From NCBI GenBank assembly GCA_002404095.1, contig DHJA01000052.1:29521-44951 (forward strand): 15,431 nucleotides of DNA, in the 5' to 3' direction. Both the position numbers and the translations under genes were made by a program. Each line of letters opens with the position of its first letter. The first letter of the stretch is position 1. This document shows, one piece after another, positions 6,705 through 13,855 of this stretch. The stretch is from Planctomycetaceae bacterium UBA4732. Its GTDB lineage: Bacteria; Planctomycetota; Planctomycetia; Gemmatales; Gemmataceae. Below the pieces are notes generated by a model. That model had not been told where the DNA came from, did no database searches, and saw nothing but the letters and a program-made list of their open reading frames with translations.

Positions 6705-6708
6705 AACG

Positions 6709-9192
6709 CTATTTCATCTCCTCGATCCACTTACGCAGCATTTTTACCGCATCTTCATCTACCATCGACGTAGCCAACGGCGGCATCTGGTTCGGCCCTC
6801 GGCGCGACACGCGCTGTAACAGGACCGACCGATCCGGCGCGCCGGGGGCGATGAGCAGTGGAGCGGAGATCTCGAACGTCTGGTGCTGGGGCTTCGCGCC
6901 GTAGAGGTGCGCCTCATTTTTCAGAGTGGTGACCTCCAAATCCATCAGCGAATTGCCGCCGCCCGCGTGGACGTGACACTGGGCGCAGTTGGCTTGCAGG
7001 TACGAACGCGCCCGCAGGTCAAGTTCCGCTTTCGGGTCCGCGGGGTCGGCGAGTCGGAGGTACTCGCTCGGCCGCTTCGTCAGCAACGTCGTGAACTGAG
7101 GCTTTTTCGCCAGCCAGTCCGTCAAAGGTTTCAGCGGGTCGGGCGTCTCGGCCTTGGCTCTTTCGTACAGCCCGCCCATCGTCCGCCCCGCATCGTCGAG
7201 ATAGCCCCAGGCCGGCGACGGCGCGACCGAACGCGGCAAGGCGATCACGTCCCCGCCGACTTTCGCCAAGACGCGGCCGCGGTCGAGCCAGCCGTCGGCG
7301 CGCCGCTTCATTTCCTCCAGATGCTCAGACCAGCTCACGTGGAAGACGCCGAGGTGTTCCAGGGTGCGCAACTGCTCGTCCTTGACGCCGCCGTAATCGT
7401 GGATTTTGTTCATCTGCATTTCGGTGAGACCCAAAACCCAGTTGGCCGCCCGGCTATGGCAAACCAGGCACTCCGAACGGCTGGGATAGTGCCAAGTCTG
7501 TTTGCGCGAGGCGCCCGGTTTGTCCAAATCGCGGACCTCATAAACGCGGTCCAGCCCCGCCGCGGAGACCAACTCGGCGTCGGTTTGCGCGTCATTCCAG
7601 AGGTACGAATAGCCTTGCCATTGTCCGTTTTGCTTCGTGAACAGTCGGGTTTCAATGCGCCGCCGAGATGATGCACTATCCTTCAGCAAGTCCAGCGAGA
7701 AGGTTTTGACCAGCACCGCCCCTTCCGGAAAGTTCCAACCGCGCGACGTGGTGAACTCGATTTGGCCGTCGCCAGGCAGGGCGATGAAACGTTCCTTGGA
7801 AGCGCCGTCGGACCATAACGGAGCGTTCACGTCGTAGGGGATCAAGGCGGGATCGACATGATGACCCCTAACGGTGGTGAATAGGCCGGTTTCGCTGAGC
7901 TTCGTGGGAAAGGGCGGCTTGGGCTGCTCTTTCGGCGTCGGTTCCAGCGTGTATAAGCCGCCGGCGTGGTCCACGATCAGCAATTCGCCGTCCGAGTCGA
8001 TGCCGAAGCCGACGATCTGCAAGCGCGAGTCAGCTAGTGGGACATCCGAAAGGGTCTTCGTCCCGTCGTTGCGCGCCGCCCAAATCGCTCCCGTCGAATA
8101 GTCGCCGTAGATATAGGCGCCGTCGATGTCGGGATATTTCTTGCCGTAATAGACCACGCCGCCGGTCAGCGAACGGAACACGGAATGATGATGCTCAACG
8201 GCCGGCGTCACGATCGGATCGGGGCCGCGCACGCGCTCCGGCTGAAACGGATGACTGCCTTCGTTGACGCTCCAACCACAATTGTCGCCCTTGTGGACGA
8301 CGTAAGCTTGCTCCCAGAGGTCTTGCCCATTCTGGCCGACCCACAGCCGGCCGGTCTTGCGATCGAAGGTCATGCGCCACGGGTTACGGAACCCGTAGGC
8401 CCACGTCTCGGGACAGACGCCTTTGCGATCCACAAAGGGGTTGTCTTTCGGCACGGAATACGCTTTGCCGTCCGCCGGATGATCCACGTCGAGGCGCAGC
8501 ACCTTGGCGGTCAGCTTCGTCAGGTCCTGGCCGCGAAGATTGCCGTCGGAGTCGCTGGTGCCGTCGCCCGACGTGACGTAAAGGAAACCGTCCGGGCCGA
8601 AGCCGACGTCGCCGCCGTTGTGGCCGTCCGACTCCCATTCGAGGACTACCACTTCGGACTTGGGATCGCAGCGATAGGGCGGCTTGCTTTCAACCATAAA
8701 GCGCGATACTCGATCTTTTTTGTCCTTGTCGCCGTCGGGGCCGTTGCTGCCGACATAGATGAAACGATTCCTGGCGTAGTTGGGATGGAAAGCGATGCCA
8801 TAGACGATGCGATTTATCTCCAGAAACGGCTCGGTCTTATCCGCGTCGGGCTGGTTTTTGAGGCGAACGATGTGGGCGGAGCCTTCGTAGCCGCCGTCGT
8901 GACTGGTGACGAACATTTCGCCGCTTCCGGGTTCCGTGATGACGGACAGCGGCTGGTTAAAGGTTAACTTAGGAAAGGCGCGTTTAACCTGGTATAGCGG
9001 CGGCGGGTTCGGCGAGCCGACGACGTGCGAGTGGGTCCACAATACGCGCTTGTCGATGTCATAGGGAGGCTCTGCTTGGCCTGCTTTCAGCGGTGACTCG
9101 GAAGAAGCGCTGGGCCGGGCGGTCGGCGCGATTATCACGGCGAAGCCGAGGAGGCTGGCGAAAATCGGCGTCCGCCAGGAGACTCGATACAT
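6709..9192 (-). CDS. Secreted sugar dehydrogenase-like beta-propeller fused to dihaem cytochrome c domain
   Basis: This is an 827-residue two-part protein. Residues 1-30 (MYRVSWRTPIFASLLGFAV onward) form a signal peptide. From about 60 to 420 it matches the glucose/sorbosone dehydrogenase beta-propeller, with GHNGGDVGF (His191), GFRNPWRMTFD and DNCGWSVNEG. Such propellers can bind PQQ. The C-terminal half matches the family I know as TIGR03806 (HNE_0200 type). It carries two haem c sites, CLVCH (575-579) and CAQCH (736-740), and ends with the typical MPPLATS...LRKWI segment. It probably oxidises a sugar-like substrate in the periplasm and passes electrons to its own haems. The start at 9192 is chosen for the signal peptide and AAGGA eight bases upstream; an in-frame start at 9375 would add 61 residues of unlikely sequence. 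The substrate is unknown. Confidence 0.88.
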   Translation of the reverse strand: MYRVSWRTPIFASLLGFAVIIAPTARPSASSESPLKAGQAEPPYDIDKRVLWTHSHVVGSPNPPPLYQVKRAFPKLTFNQPLSVITEPGSGEMFVTSHDGGYEGSAHIVRLKNQPDADKTEPFLEINRIVYGIAFHPNYARNRFIYVGSNGPDGDKDKKDRVSRFMVESKPPYRCDPKSEVVVLEWESDGHNGGDVGFGPDGFLYVTSGDGTSDSDGNLRGQDLTKLTAKVLRLDVDHPADGKAYSVPKDNPFVDRKGVCPETWAYGFRNPWRMTFDRKTGRLWVGQNGQDLWEQAYVVHKGDNCGWSVNEGSHPFQPERVRGPDPIVTPAVEHHHSVFRSLTGGVVYYGKKYPDIDGAYIYGDYSTGAIWAARNDGTKTLSDVPLADSRLQIVGFGIDSDGELLIVDHAGGLYTLEPTPKEQPKPPFPTKLSETGLFTTVRGHHVDPALIPYDVNAPLWSDGASKERFIALPGDGQIEFTTSRGWNFPEGAVLVKTFSLDLLKDSASSRRRIETRLFTKQNGQWQGYSYLWNDAQTDAELVSAAGLDRVYEVRDLDKPGASRKQTWHYPSRSECLVCHSRAANWVLGLTEMQMNKIHDYGGVKDEQLRTLEHLGVFHVSWSEHLEEMKRRADGWLDRGRVLAKVGGDVIALPRSVAPSPAWGYLDDAGRTMGGLYERAKAETPDPLKPLTDWLAKKPQFTTLLTKRPSEYLRLADPADPKAELDLRARSYLQANCAQCHVHAGGGNSLMDLEVTTLKNEAHLYGAKPQHQTFEISAPLLIAPGAPDRSVLLQRVSRRGPNQMPPLATSMVDEDAVKMLRKWIEEMK

Positions 9193-9387
9193 AGGGACGG
9201 TCCTTGTGGGAGATCCGGTTTGACAGGGTTTCAGGCGGGCCGGAGCGCGTCGCCCGCGCCCATGACATCTTAGCAGCCGCCGCATGGGATAGGGAAGACT
9301 GGGCAGGCCGCTCTTGAAAAGATTGGAGACATCTATTACAGGGGAGACGAAGCGATAGCCTCCAGAAATCGGCAAGGACGTCTCACC
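9193..9387. promoter_or_regulatory. Divergent intergenic region
   Basis: These 195 bases lie between the divergent starts of the dehydrogenase (minus) and the acyltransferase (plus), so both promoters should be here. On the plus strand TTGAAA at 9314-9319 is a fair -35 box, but the only AT-rich -10 candidate, TATTAC at 9334-9339, is too close (14 bases). AAGGA at 9374-9378 is the acyltransferase ribosome binding site. On the minus strand AAGGA lies just before the 9192 start. I see no clear operator or RNA gene. Confidence 0.4.
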
Positions 9388-10098
9388 GTGAAACTACGCA
9401 GTCCCTGGTTGATTTGGGTTACGGGGTTTCTTATCGCTTGCGTGATTCGGCTGGCGGCGCGGACCATGCGCTATCGCATCGCCGGGCCGGACGCTGTCGC
9501 CCACCCCGCCGATCCGCACACGGCGCGTCACATCTATGCCTTTTGGCATGAGTCCATCCTGGCTATGGTAGGCCTGAAAATCGCCATTCGCGTCCTAATC
9601 GGTCGTCATGCGGACGGCGAACTGATCGCCCAGGTCTGTTGTCGTCTGGGCATCCAGGTCGTACGCGGCTCAACGACTCGCGGCGGCAGTACAGCCTTGC
9701 TCGAGTTAGTGCAGGGCGGAAAGGCCGCGCATATGGCGATGACGCCCGACGGGCCGCAGGGGCCGAGACGGAGGGTGCAACTGGGCGTCGTGGCGCTGGC
9801 GTCGTTGACCGGACTGCCGATCGTGGGCTTTGGCGCGGGCTTTTCACGCGCCTGGCGAGCGCGAAGCTGGGACCGTTTCGCTCTGCCCCGGCCCTGGAGC
9901 ACGATCAACCTTGTCGCCACGCCAGTGCTGCGTGTGCCGGCCAGTCTCGACCGGGACGGCCTGGAATGTTATCGCCGATTGCTTGAGGAAAGCCTGCTAA
10001 ACGCCACGGCGGCAGCGGAAAACTGGGCGCAAGGCGGGGCCAAACCGGCGGCGGAAAAAGTGGGCGATGACGACTCGAACCTGAAGGCCAGCGCCTGA
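9388..10098 (+). CDS. DUF374-type lysophospholipid acyltransferase-family protein
   Basis: This 236-residue protein fits the DUF374 branch of the LPLAT acyltransferases, which move acyl chains onto lipid or sugar-lipid acceptors at the inner membrane. A hydrophobic N-terminal helix (about residues 8-24) is a likely membrane anchor. The family blocks are FWHES (52-56), RHADGE (73-78), VVRGSTTRGG (91-100) and TPDGPQGPRR (119-128), followed by a GLPIVGFG strand. The start is GTG at 9388 with AAGGA nine bases before it. The next gene, 182 bases on, is an acyl carrier protein, so the acyl donor may be that carrier. Related proteins include LpxL-like enzymes, but the exact acceptor is unknown. Confidence 0.82.
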   Translation: MKLRSPWLIWVTGFLIACVIRLAARTMRYRIAGPDAVAHPADPHTARHIYAFWHESILAMVGLKIAIRVLIGRHADGELIAQVCCRLGIQVVRGSTTRGGSTALLELVQGGKAAHMAMTPDGPQGPRRRVQLGVVALASLTGLPIVGFGAGFSRAWRARSWDRFALPRPWSTINLVATPVLRVPASLDRDGLECYRRLLEESLLNATAAAENWAQGGAKPAAEKVGDDDSNLKASA

Positions 10099-10280
10099 CG
10101 AGCAGCCCCATTCGCCTGAAGCCGCCGGTCTCTCTTGTATTTTTCAGAATACCGTGCTACGGTTTGCCGCCTCGGATGGCGTCGATTGAAATGCCCCGTG
10201 GCAAGGCTCAATCATCGTGCGTGTTCATGGCTCGGCCGTGCCGACGACTGGAGGCGAGGACGCCGGAAAGGGGAATAAGG
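10099..10280 (+). promoter_or_regulatory. Gap before the acyl carrier protein gene
   Basis: These 182 bases hold no convincing gene. A poor promoter-like pair, TTGTAT (10135-10140) and TACGGT (10158-10163), has 17-base spacing. AAAGGGG (10268-10274) and AAGG (10277-10280) precede the next ATG. An in-frame extension of the acyl carrier frame back to 10164 is possible but reads as unrelated sequence. No terminator hairpin with a T-run was seen, so readthrough from the acyltransferase is possible. Confidence 0.3.
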
Positions 10281-10544
10281 ATGGATCGCAGCGAACTTCG
10301 TCAATTTCTACGGCAACAACTGGAAGACGACACGGCGCGCGAATTCAGCCAATTGGACGACAGCGTCAATTTGCGCGAAGGCCTGGGCATCGATTCGGTG
10401 GACCTGGTGACGCTCATCGTCCACACTCAGAGTCACCTCAAGATCGAAGTGCCAAGCGCGGAGTTGGAGAAGGTAACAACGATGGGTGACCTTCTGGACG
10501 TCCTTCAGTCCCGGTTGGCGGGCGCCGCGGGAAAAGCGGCCTGA
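10281..10544 (+). CDS. Acyl carrier protein
   Basis: This 87-residue acyl carrier protein has the phosphopantetheine site GIDSVDLV, with Ser39 as the attachment residue. The flanking helices and acidic character are typical. It would carry growing acyl chains for the two ketosynthase-type proteins directly downstream. It lacks the strongly conserved sequence of housekeeping AcpP (no LGADSLDTVE form), so it is more likely a dedicated carrier for a specialised lipid or polyketide-like product. The ATG at 10281 follows AAGG closely and places the first helix at the usual distance from the serine. The next gene starts 48 bases later, indicating an operon. Confidence 0.9.
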   Translation: MDRSELRQFLRQQLEDDTAREFSQLDDSVNLREGLGIDSVDLVTLIVHTQSHLKIEVPSAELEKVTTMGDLLDVLQSRLAGAAGKAA

Positions 10545-10592
10545 GCGGGCCCGTTCAGACCGAGAAGCCGCGGGCAGCAAGCGGAGGATGAC

Positions 10593-11426
10593 GTGAACGG
10601 GTCCACTCATTCACCTTTTGAAAGCAACGGCCTAGAGTCGGACGGCTGCGCCGTCGGCGCCTTCGCCGTGTTGCATATCCCTCAAGTCGCCTTTCCCGCC
10701 TTGCGGAAGCAACCCGGGCCAGACGTGGGGAAACCGCTCTCTTCCGGCCTCTTGCGGCAGGCCGACGAACAGTCGGTGGCGGCGGCCGCCGCCGTCTTCC
10801 ACGCCATTCACGATTTCAATCTCCAAGATCTCTCTTTTACCGATTGGGGCGTCGTGGGGGCGCCGTGCCTCCTTGGCAGGACGTCCGCCGCCGCAATTCT
10901 GGACAAGTACACGCGCCTGGGGCCGCGCGGAGTTTCGCCCCTCGTCAGTCCGTATCTGTCGCTACACGCGGTTTCGGCCCTGATTAGCCTGGCGTTGCAA
11001 GCTCACGGGCCGAGTATGGGTGTCGGCGGCGGACCTGGGTCCGTGGCCGAGGGACTGCTGGCCGGGCTGACTATGTTGCTGGAACCGTCCACGCCCGGCG
11101 TATGGCTGGCGCAAACCGCGTGGGATCCGGAGCCTTCCGCGCCGGACTCGGGCGCCGGGCCGGCCGTTTGCCATGCGGTCGCTTTGGCTCTCATGCCGGC
11201 CGCGGACGGCATGACCGCATTGCGACTGCGATACGTCGCCTCCGCACCAGGCGCTGACGCCTCTTTGCCGAATGTGACGAGCTTGGGTCAGATCCTCGAC
11301 GGCATTTCGACTGTCGGGCGGTCTGGCCGGTGGTGGTGCCCTATCAAGGGCGGCGGCGCGGTGGAATTGACCTTCACGGCCGGCTCTCCGGCGTCGCGGT
11401 TGCTGCCGGCGGGGGATCCATTATGA
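10593..11426 (+). CDS. Ketosynthase-like protein lacking catalytic cysteine (chain-length-factor-like)
   Basis: This 277-residue protein resembles the N-terminal half of beta-ketoacyl synthases. The block GPRGVSPLVSPYLSLHA (residues 110-126) and HGPSMGVGGGPGS (138-150) align by eye with the segment around the ketosynthase active site. The usual TACASG there is replaced by GGPGSV-like sequence, so the cysteine position is Pro148 or a neighbouring glycine. The C-terminal histidine motifs are also absent. It is probably not a condensing enzyme; a partner or chain-length-factor role beside the intact ketosynthase is inferred. Short proteins of this type (Ketoacyl-synt_2-like) occur in aryl polyene-type clusters. 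The start is GTG at 10593 with GGAGG five bases upstream. Its stop overlaps the next start by ATGA (11423-11426). Confidence 0.7.
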   Translation: MNGSTHSPFESNGLESDGCAVGAFAVLHIPQVAFPALRKQPGPDVGKPLSSGLLRQADEQSVAAAAAVFHAIHDFNLQDLSFTDWGVVGAPCLLGRTSAAAILDKYTRLGPRGVSPLVSPYLSLHAVSALISLALQAHGPSMGVGGGPGSVAEGLLAGLTMLLEPSTPGVWLAQTAWDPEPSAPDSGAGPAVCHAVALALMPAADGMTALRLRYVASAPGADASLPNVTSLGQILDGISTVGRSGRWWCPIKGGGAVELTFTAGSPASRLLPAGDPL

Positions 11427-12643
11427 GGAGAAAGGATGCCATTTGGATTACGGGGGTTGGCGCCGCCACTCCCGTCGGGAACACCTACGCCGAGGCGGCC
11501 GACAATTTATTGGCCGGCAAATCCGGCGTCCGTCCGCTGACAGCCTTCAGCGTCGCCAATCACGTCTCGAAGATCGCCGCGTCTATCGAGCCGGTGGGAA
11601 TTCCGCCCGGCTGGGACGAAGCGGCGTTCCTCGGCCTGGATTCCTATGAGCGGATGCTGCACTGGTGCGTCGCCCAAGCCCTGCACGACGCCGGCTGTTG
11701 GGAGCGGCGCGCGGACATTCGCATCGGCTTGATTCTTGGCCTCAGCGCGGAATGGATTCGGACCTGGGAAGTAGACTTCTTTGAGGGCGGAGATCTTGTG
11801 CGTCGTCCCCGGCAGGACGATGAATCCCAGGTGGAGCGTTTGCGGCGCACGCTGGGCCTGAGCGGGCCGGCCGTGGCGGCGGCGACGGCCTGCGCGAGCG
11901 GCAATTACGCCCTAGCCCTGGGCCGGCGTTGGGTGGAGCAGGGGTGGGTGGATGTCTGCCTTGCGGGAGGGTTCGCCGCGAACCTGACGCCCGTGGCGCT
12001 GGCCTCCATGGGCAACCTCGGCGCCTTGTCCCGGCGCAATGCCGACCCCGCCGCGGCTTCGCGTCCCTTCGACAGGGATCGTGACGGCTTCGTCATCGGA
12101 GAAGGCGGCGCCCTGTTCGTGCTGGAAGGCGCCGCCCGCGCCCGCCGCCGCGGCGCCCGTGCGTACGCGGAATTCGCCGGCTGCGGCCTCAGCAGCGACG
12201 CCTTTCACCCCGTCATCCCCAGTCCCGACTCCGCACCGATGGCGCGGGCCATGCGCATTGCCATGGCCGACGCCGCCGTTAATCCCGACGATCTCGACTA
12301 CCTTAACGCCCACGCCACCAGCACCCCGGTGGGAGACCGCGCCGAATGCCGGGCGTTAAAAGCGGTGCTGGGTGAAGCCATCCATCGCGTGCCGGTGAGT
12401 TCGACGAAGAGCATGACCGGCCACCTGTTAGGCGGGGCGGCGGCCATCGAAGTTCTCGCTTGCTTGGCGGCGCTAGAGCGCCAGGCAATCCCGCCGACTA
12501 TCAACCTCGATGAACAGGACCCGGAATGTGGTTTGCTCCACGTCGCGCATCAGGCGCGTCCGCAGCGCGTACAAGTGGCCGCCTCGAACTCCTTTGGCTT
12601 CGGTGGCTGCAATAGCTGCGTCGTGTTAAAGAAGGTTGCGTAA
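11423..12643 (+). CDS. Beta-ketoacyl-[acyl carrier protein] synthase, FabF-like
   Basis: This 406-residue condensing enzyme has the full catalytic set: TACASGN (155-161, Cys157), NAHATSTPVGD (295-305, His297), and KSMTGHLLGGAAA (329-341, Lys329 and His334). GFGGCNS near the end is the usual FabF/KS-II C-terminal loop. It would extend an acyl chain held on the neighbouring acyl carrier protein by decarboxylative condensation. The region between residues 110 and 145 is not closely FabF-like, and the genomic setting suggests a specialised enzyme rather than the housekeeping FabF. The ATG at 11423 overlaps the stop of the inactive partner; an in-frame start at 11330 would lie inside that gene. 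No reductase or dehydratase gene follows: the next genes are on the opposite strand. Confidence 0.9.
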   Translation: MRRKDAIWITGVGAATPVGNTYAEAADNLLAGKSGVRPLTAFSVANHVSKIAASIEPVGIPPGWDEAAFLGLDSYERMLHWCVAQALHDAGCWERRADIRIGLILGLSAEWIRTWEVDFFEGGDLVRRPRQDDESQVERLRRTLGLSGPAVAAATACASGNYALALGRRWVEQGWVDVCLAGGFAANLTPVALASMGNLGALSRRNADPAAASRPFDRDRDGFVIGEGGALFVLEGAARARRRGARAYAEFAGCGLSSDAFHPVIPSPDSAPMARAMRIAMADAAVNPDDLDYLNAHATSTPVGDRAECRALKAVLGEAIHRVPVSSTKSMTGHLLGGAAAIEVLACLAALERQAIPPTINLDEQDPECGLLHVAHQARPQRVQVAASNSFGFGGCNSCVVLKKVA

Positions 12644-12666
12644 AACCAGCAGCTGGGTCTATAAAA

Positions 12667-12918
12667 TTACAGTTGCAGATCATCGAGTTGACCCAGGCGC
12701 AACGCTTGCCGGTGGGCCTCGTGAAGCCGCTCGGGGTCGGTCGTCGCTTCAATCCGTTGCGTAAGCGCTTCGGGCAATGTCCCGAACCGAGCCTCAAGCA
12801 AATCCAGCAGGGATGTGCGGCACGCCCGCAGCTTCCCGCGCAGTTCCCCCCTCGCCTCACCCTCCGCCATCCACTCCAAGACCTGTTGTGATTCGATCAT
12901 GTTCCATTTCTCCAACAT
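12667..12918 (-). pseudogene. Detached C-terminal fragment of the neighbouring hypothetical family
   Basis: This 83-codon frame matches only the tail (residues 220-293) of the protein encoded just upstream. By hand, about 56 of 74 aligned residues are identical, and the fragment has 8 extra residues in its GEARGELRGKL stretch. Similarity begins at its second codon (LEKWNMIES) and runs to the same QLDDLQL end. There is no ribosome binding site before its ATG at 12918, and the sequence upstream of it does not continue the homology. It is best read as the remnant of a second, diverged full-length copy, although a short expressed protein cannot be excluded. It converges on the ketosynthase gene with 23 bases between stops. 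Confidence 0.65.
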
Positions 12919-12964
12919 TCACTGTGACGGCGCCAGCACGGTAAGCACCAAGGATGGCCCTGCA

Positions 12965-13846
12965 TCACAATTGGAGGTCGTCGAGCTGACTAATTTCCGA
13001 CGCTTGCCGGTGGGCCGCGCGCAGACGTTCGATATTGGTCGTCGCTTCAATCCGCTGGCCCAGTGATTCAGGTAATGCCCCGAATCGATATTCAAGCAAG
13101 TCACGCAGTAAGGTGCGCGAGGCCCGCTGTTCGCCTTCAGTCATCCACTCCAGAACCTGAATTGACTCGATCATGTTCCATTTCTCCAACGCTTGTTTCC
13201 ACAAATGTCGCCGACCCACCGGCTCGGCGAAAACCAAAGCCAAGGCGCCGTACTCGGCGCGGCGCCCACTGTCCGGCTCAGCCACCGCCAACTCTTTCCA
13301 TCGCTCAATAATAGCCGGTTCGCCGCCATCCCGCATCAGTGGTATCCAAGGCAACATGGCTCTGGTGATCCGCCCCTCGGCGATGCCCGCCAACATCGCC
13401 CCCGCGTCTTCGTCGGCAAAGTTGCGTTCGATCACTTGCAGATGGGTTCGCGGACCCGTCGGCCCCAGCACCATGTCCTGAGAAGCCGCGCCGCGCCCGG
13501 TCAAGTTTACCACCGCCGCGCCGACCTTATAGCGTGCCGTCCCATCTGCCGCCGGTCGTCGTTCGCGCCATAGCCGTCCGAGAAATTCCATAAATCGGCC
13601 GAACATCTCTCCATCTGGCTCGATTGGAAACTCGACGGGAACCGCCCACCAATCGTCCGCCGCGCTGTCGTGGAAGCAGGCGACCGTGTCGCAAGTACGA
13701 TCCGCCTCGCCCGGAAACGGCAGCGTGCGAGTGTCGAGCCAGTCGTTGTAGGAGACGGCCGCCGGCAGATCGGCCATGAGCCAATGGAGAAAACCGGCCG
13801 CGTCCAGATGGGCCGCGTAACGGCTGGCTTTGTCGTAGACGTTCAC
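12965..13846 (-). CDS. Hypothetical protein, possibly PD-(D/E)XK/Rpn-like
   Basis: I cannot name this 293-residue protein. Its layout (CDTVACF around residues 52-58, then WWAVPVEFPIEPDGEMFGRF at 66-85, a GRLW helix, and a GEQ/RFGALPESL tail) recalls the transposase-31/Rpn group of nuclease-like proteins, whose tails carry variable GEA-type repeats. Asp53 and Glu72 could be catalytic, but a following lysine or glutamine is not in the standard place. Proteins of this look are numerous in Gemmata-type planctomycetes as I remember. The start is GTG at 13846, with a GAGGGCGGG-like purine stretch before it. It lies only nine bases behind the DUF1501 stop, so it is probably cotranscribed with it. 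There is no signal peptide or membrane segment. Confidence 0.6.
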   Translation of the reverse strand: MNVYDKASRYAAHLDAAGFLHWLMADLPAAVSYNDWLDTRTLPFPGEADRTCDTVACFHDSAADDWWAVPVEFPIEPDGEMFGRFMEFLGRLWRERRPAADGTARYKVGAAVVNLTGRGAASQDMVLGPTGPRTHLQVIERNFADEDAGAMLAGIAEGRITRAMLPWIPLMRDGGEPAIIERWKELAVAEPDSGRRAEYGALALVFAEPVGRRHLWKQALEKWNMIESIQVLEWMTEGEQRASRTLLRDLLEYRFGALPESLGQRIEATTNIERLRAAHRQASEISQLDDLQL

Positions 13847-13855
13847 GGCCCGCCC

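Noticed and set aside
8185..8967. Plus-strand 260-codon frame (and another at 6883-7671) inside the dehydrogenase gene
   Set aside because: Both are antisense shadows of a protein with clear propeller and haem motifs.
9193..9375. Longer start at 9375 for the dehydrogenase/cytochrome
   Set aside because: The added 61 residues are Arg/Pro-rich and would bury the signal peptide that begins at the 9192 start, which has its own ribosome binding site.
12644..12666. Terminator between the ketosynthase and the fragment
   Set aside because: Only a 4-bp CCAG/CTGG stem is present without a T-run, too weak to call.
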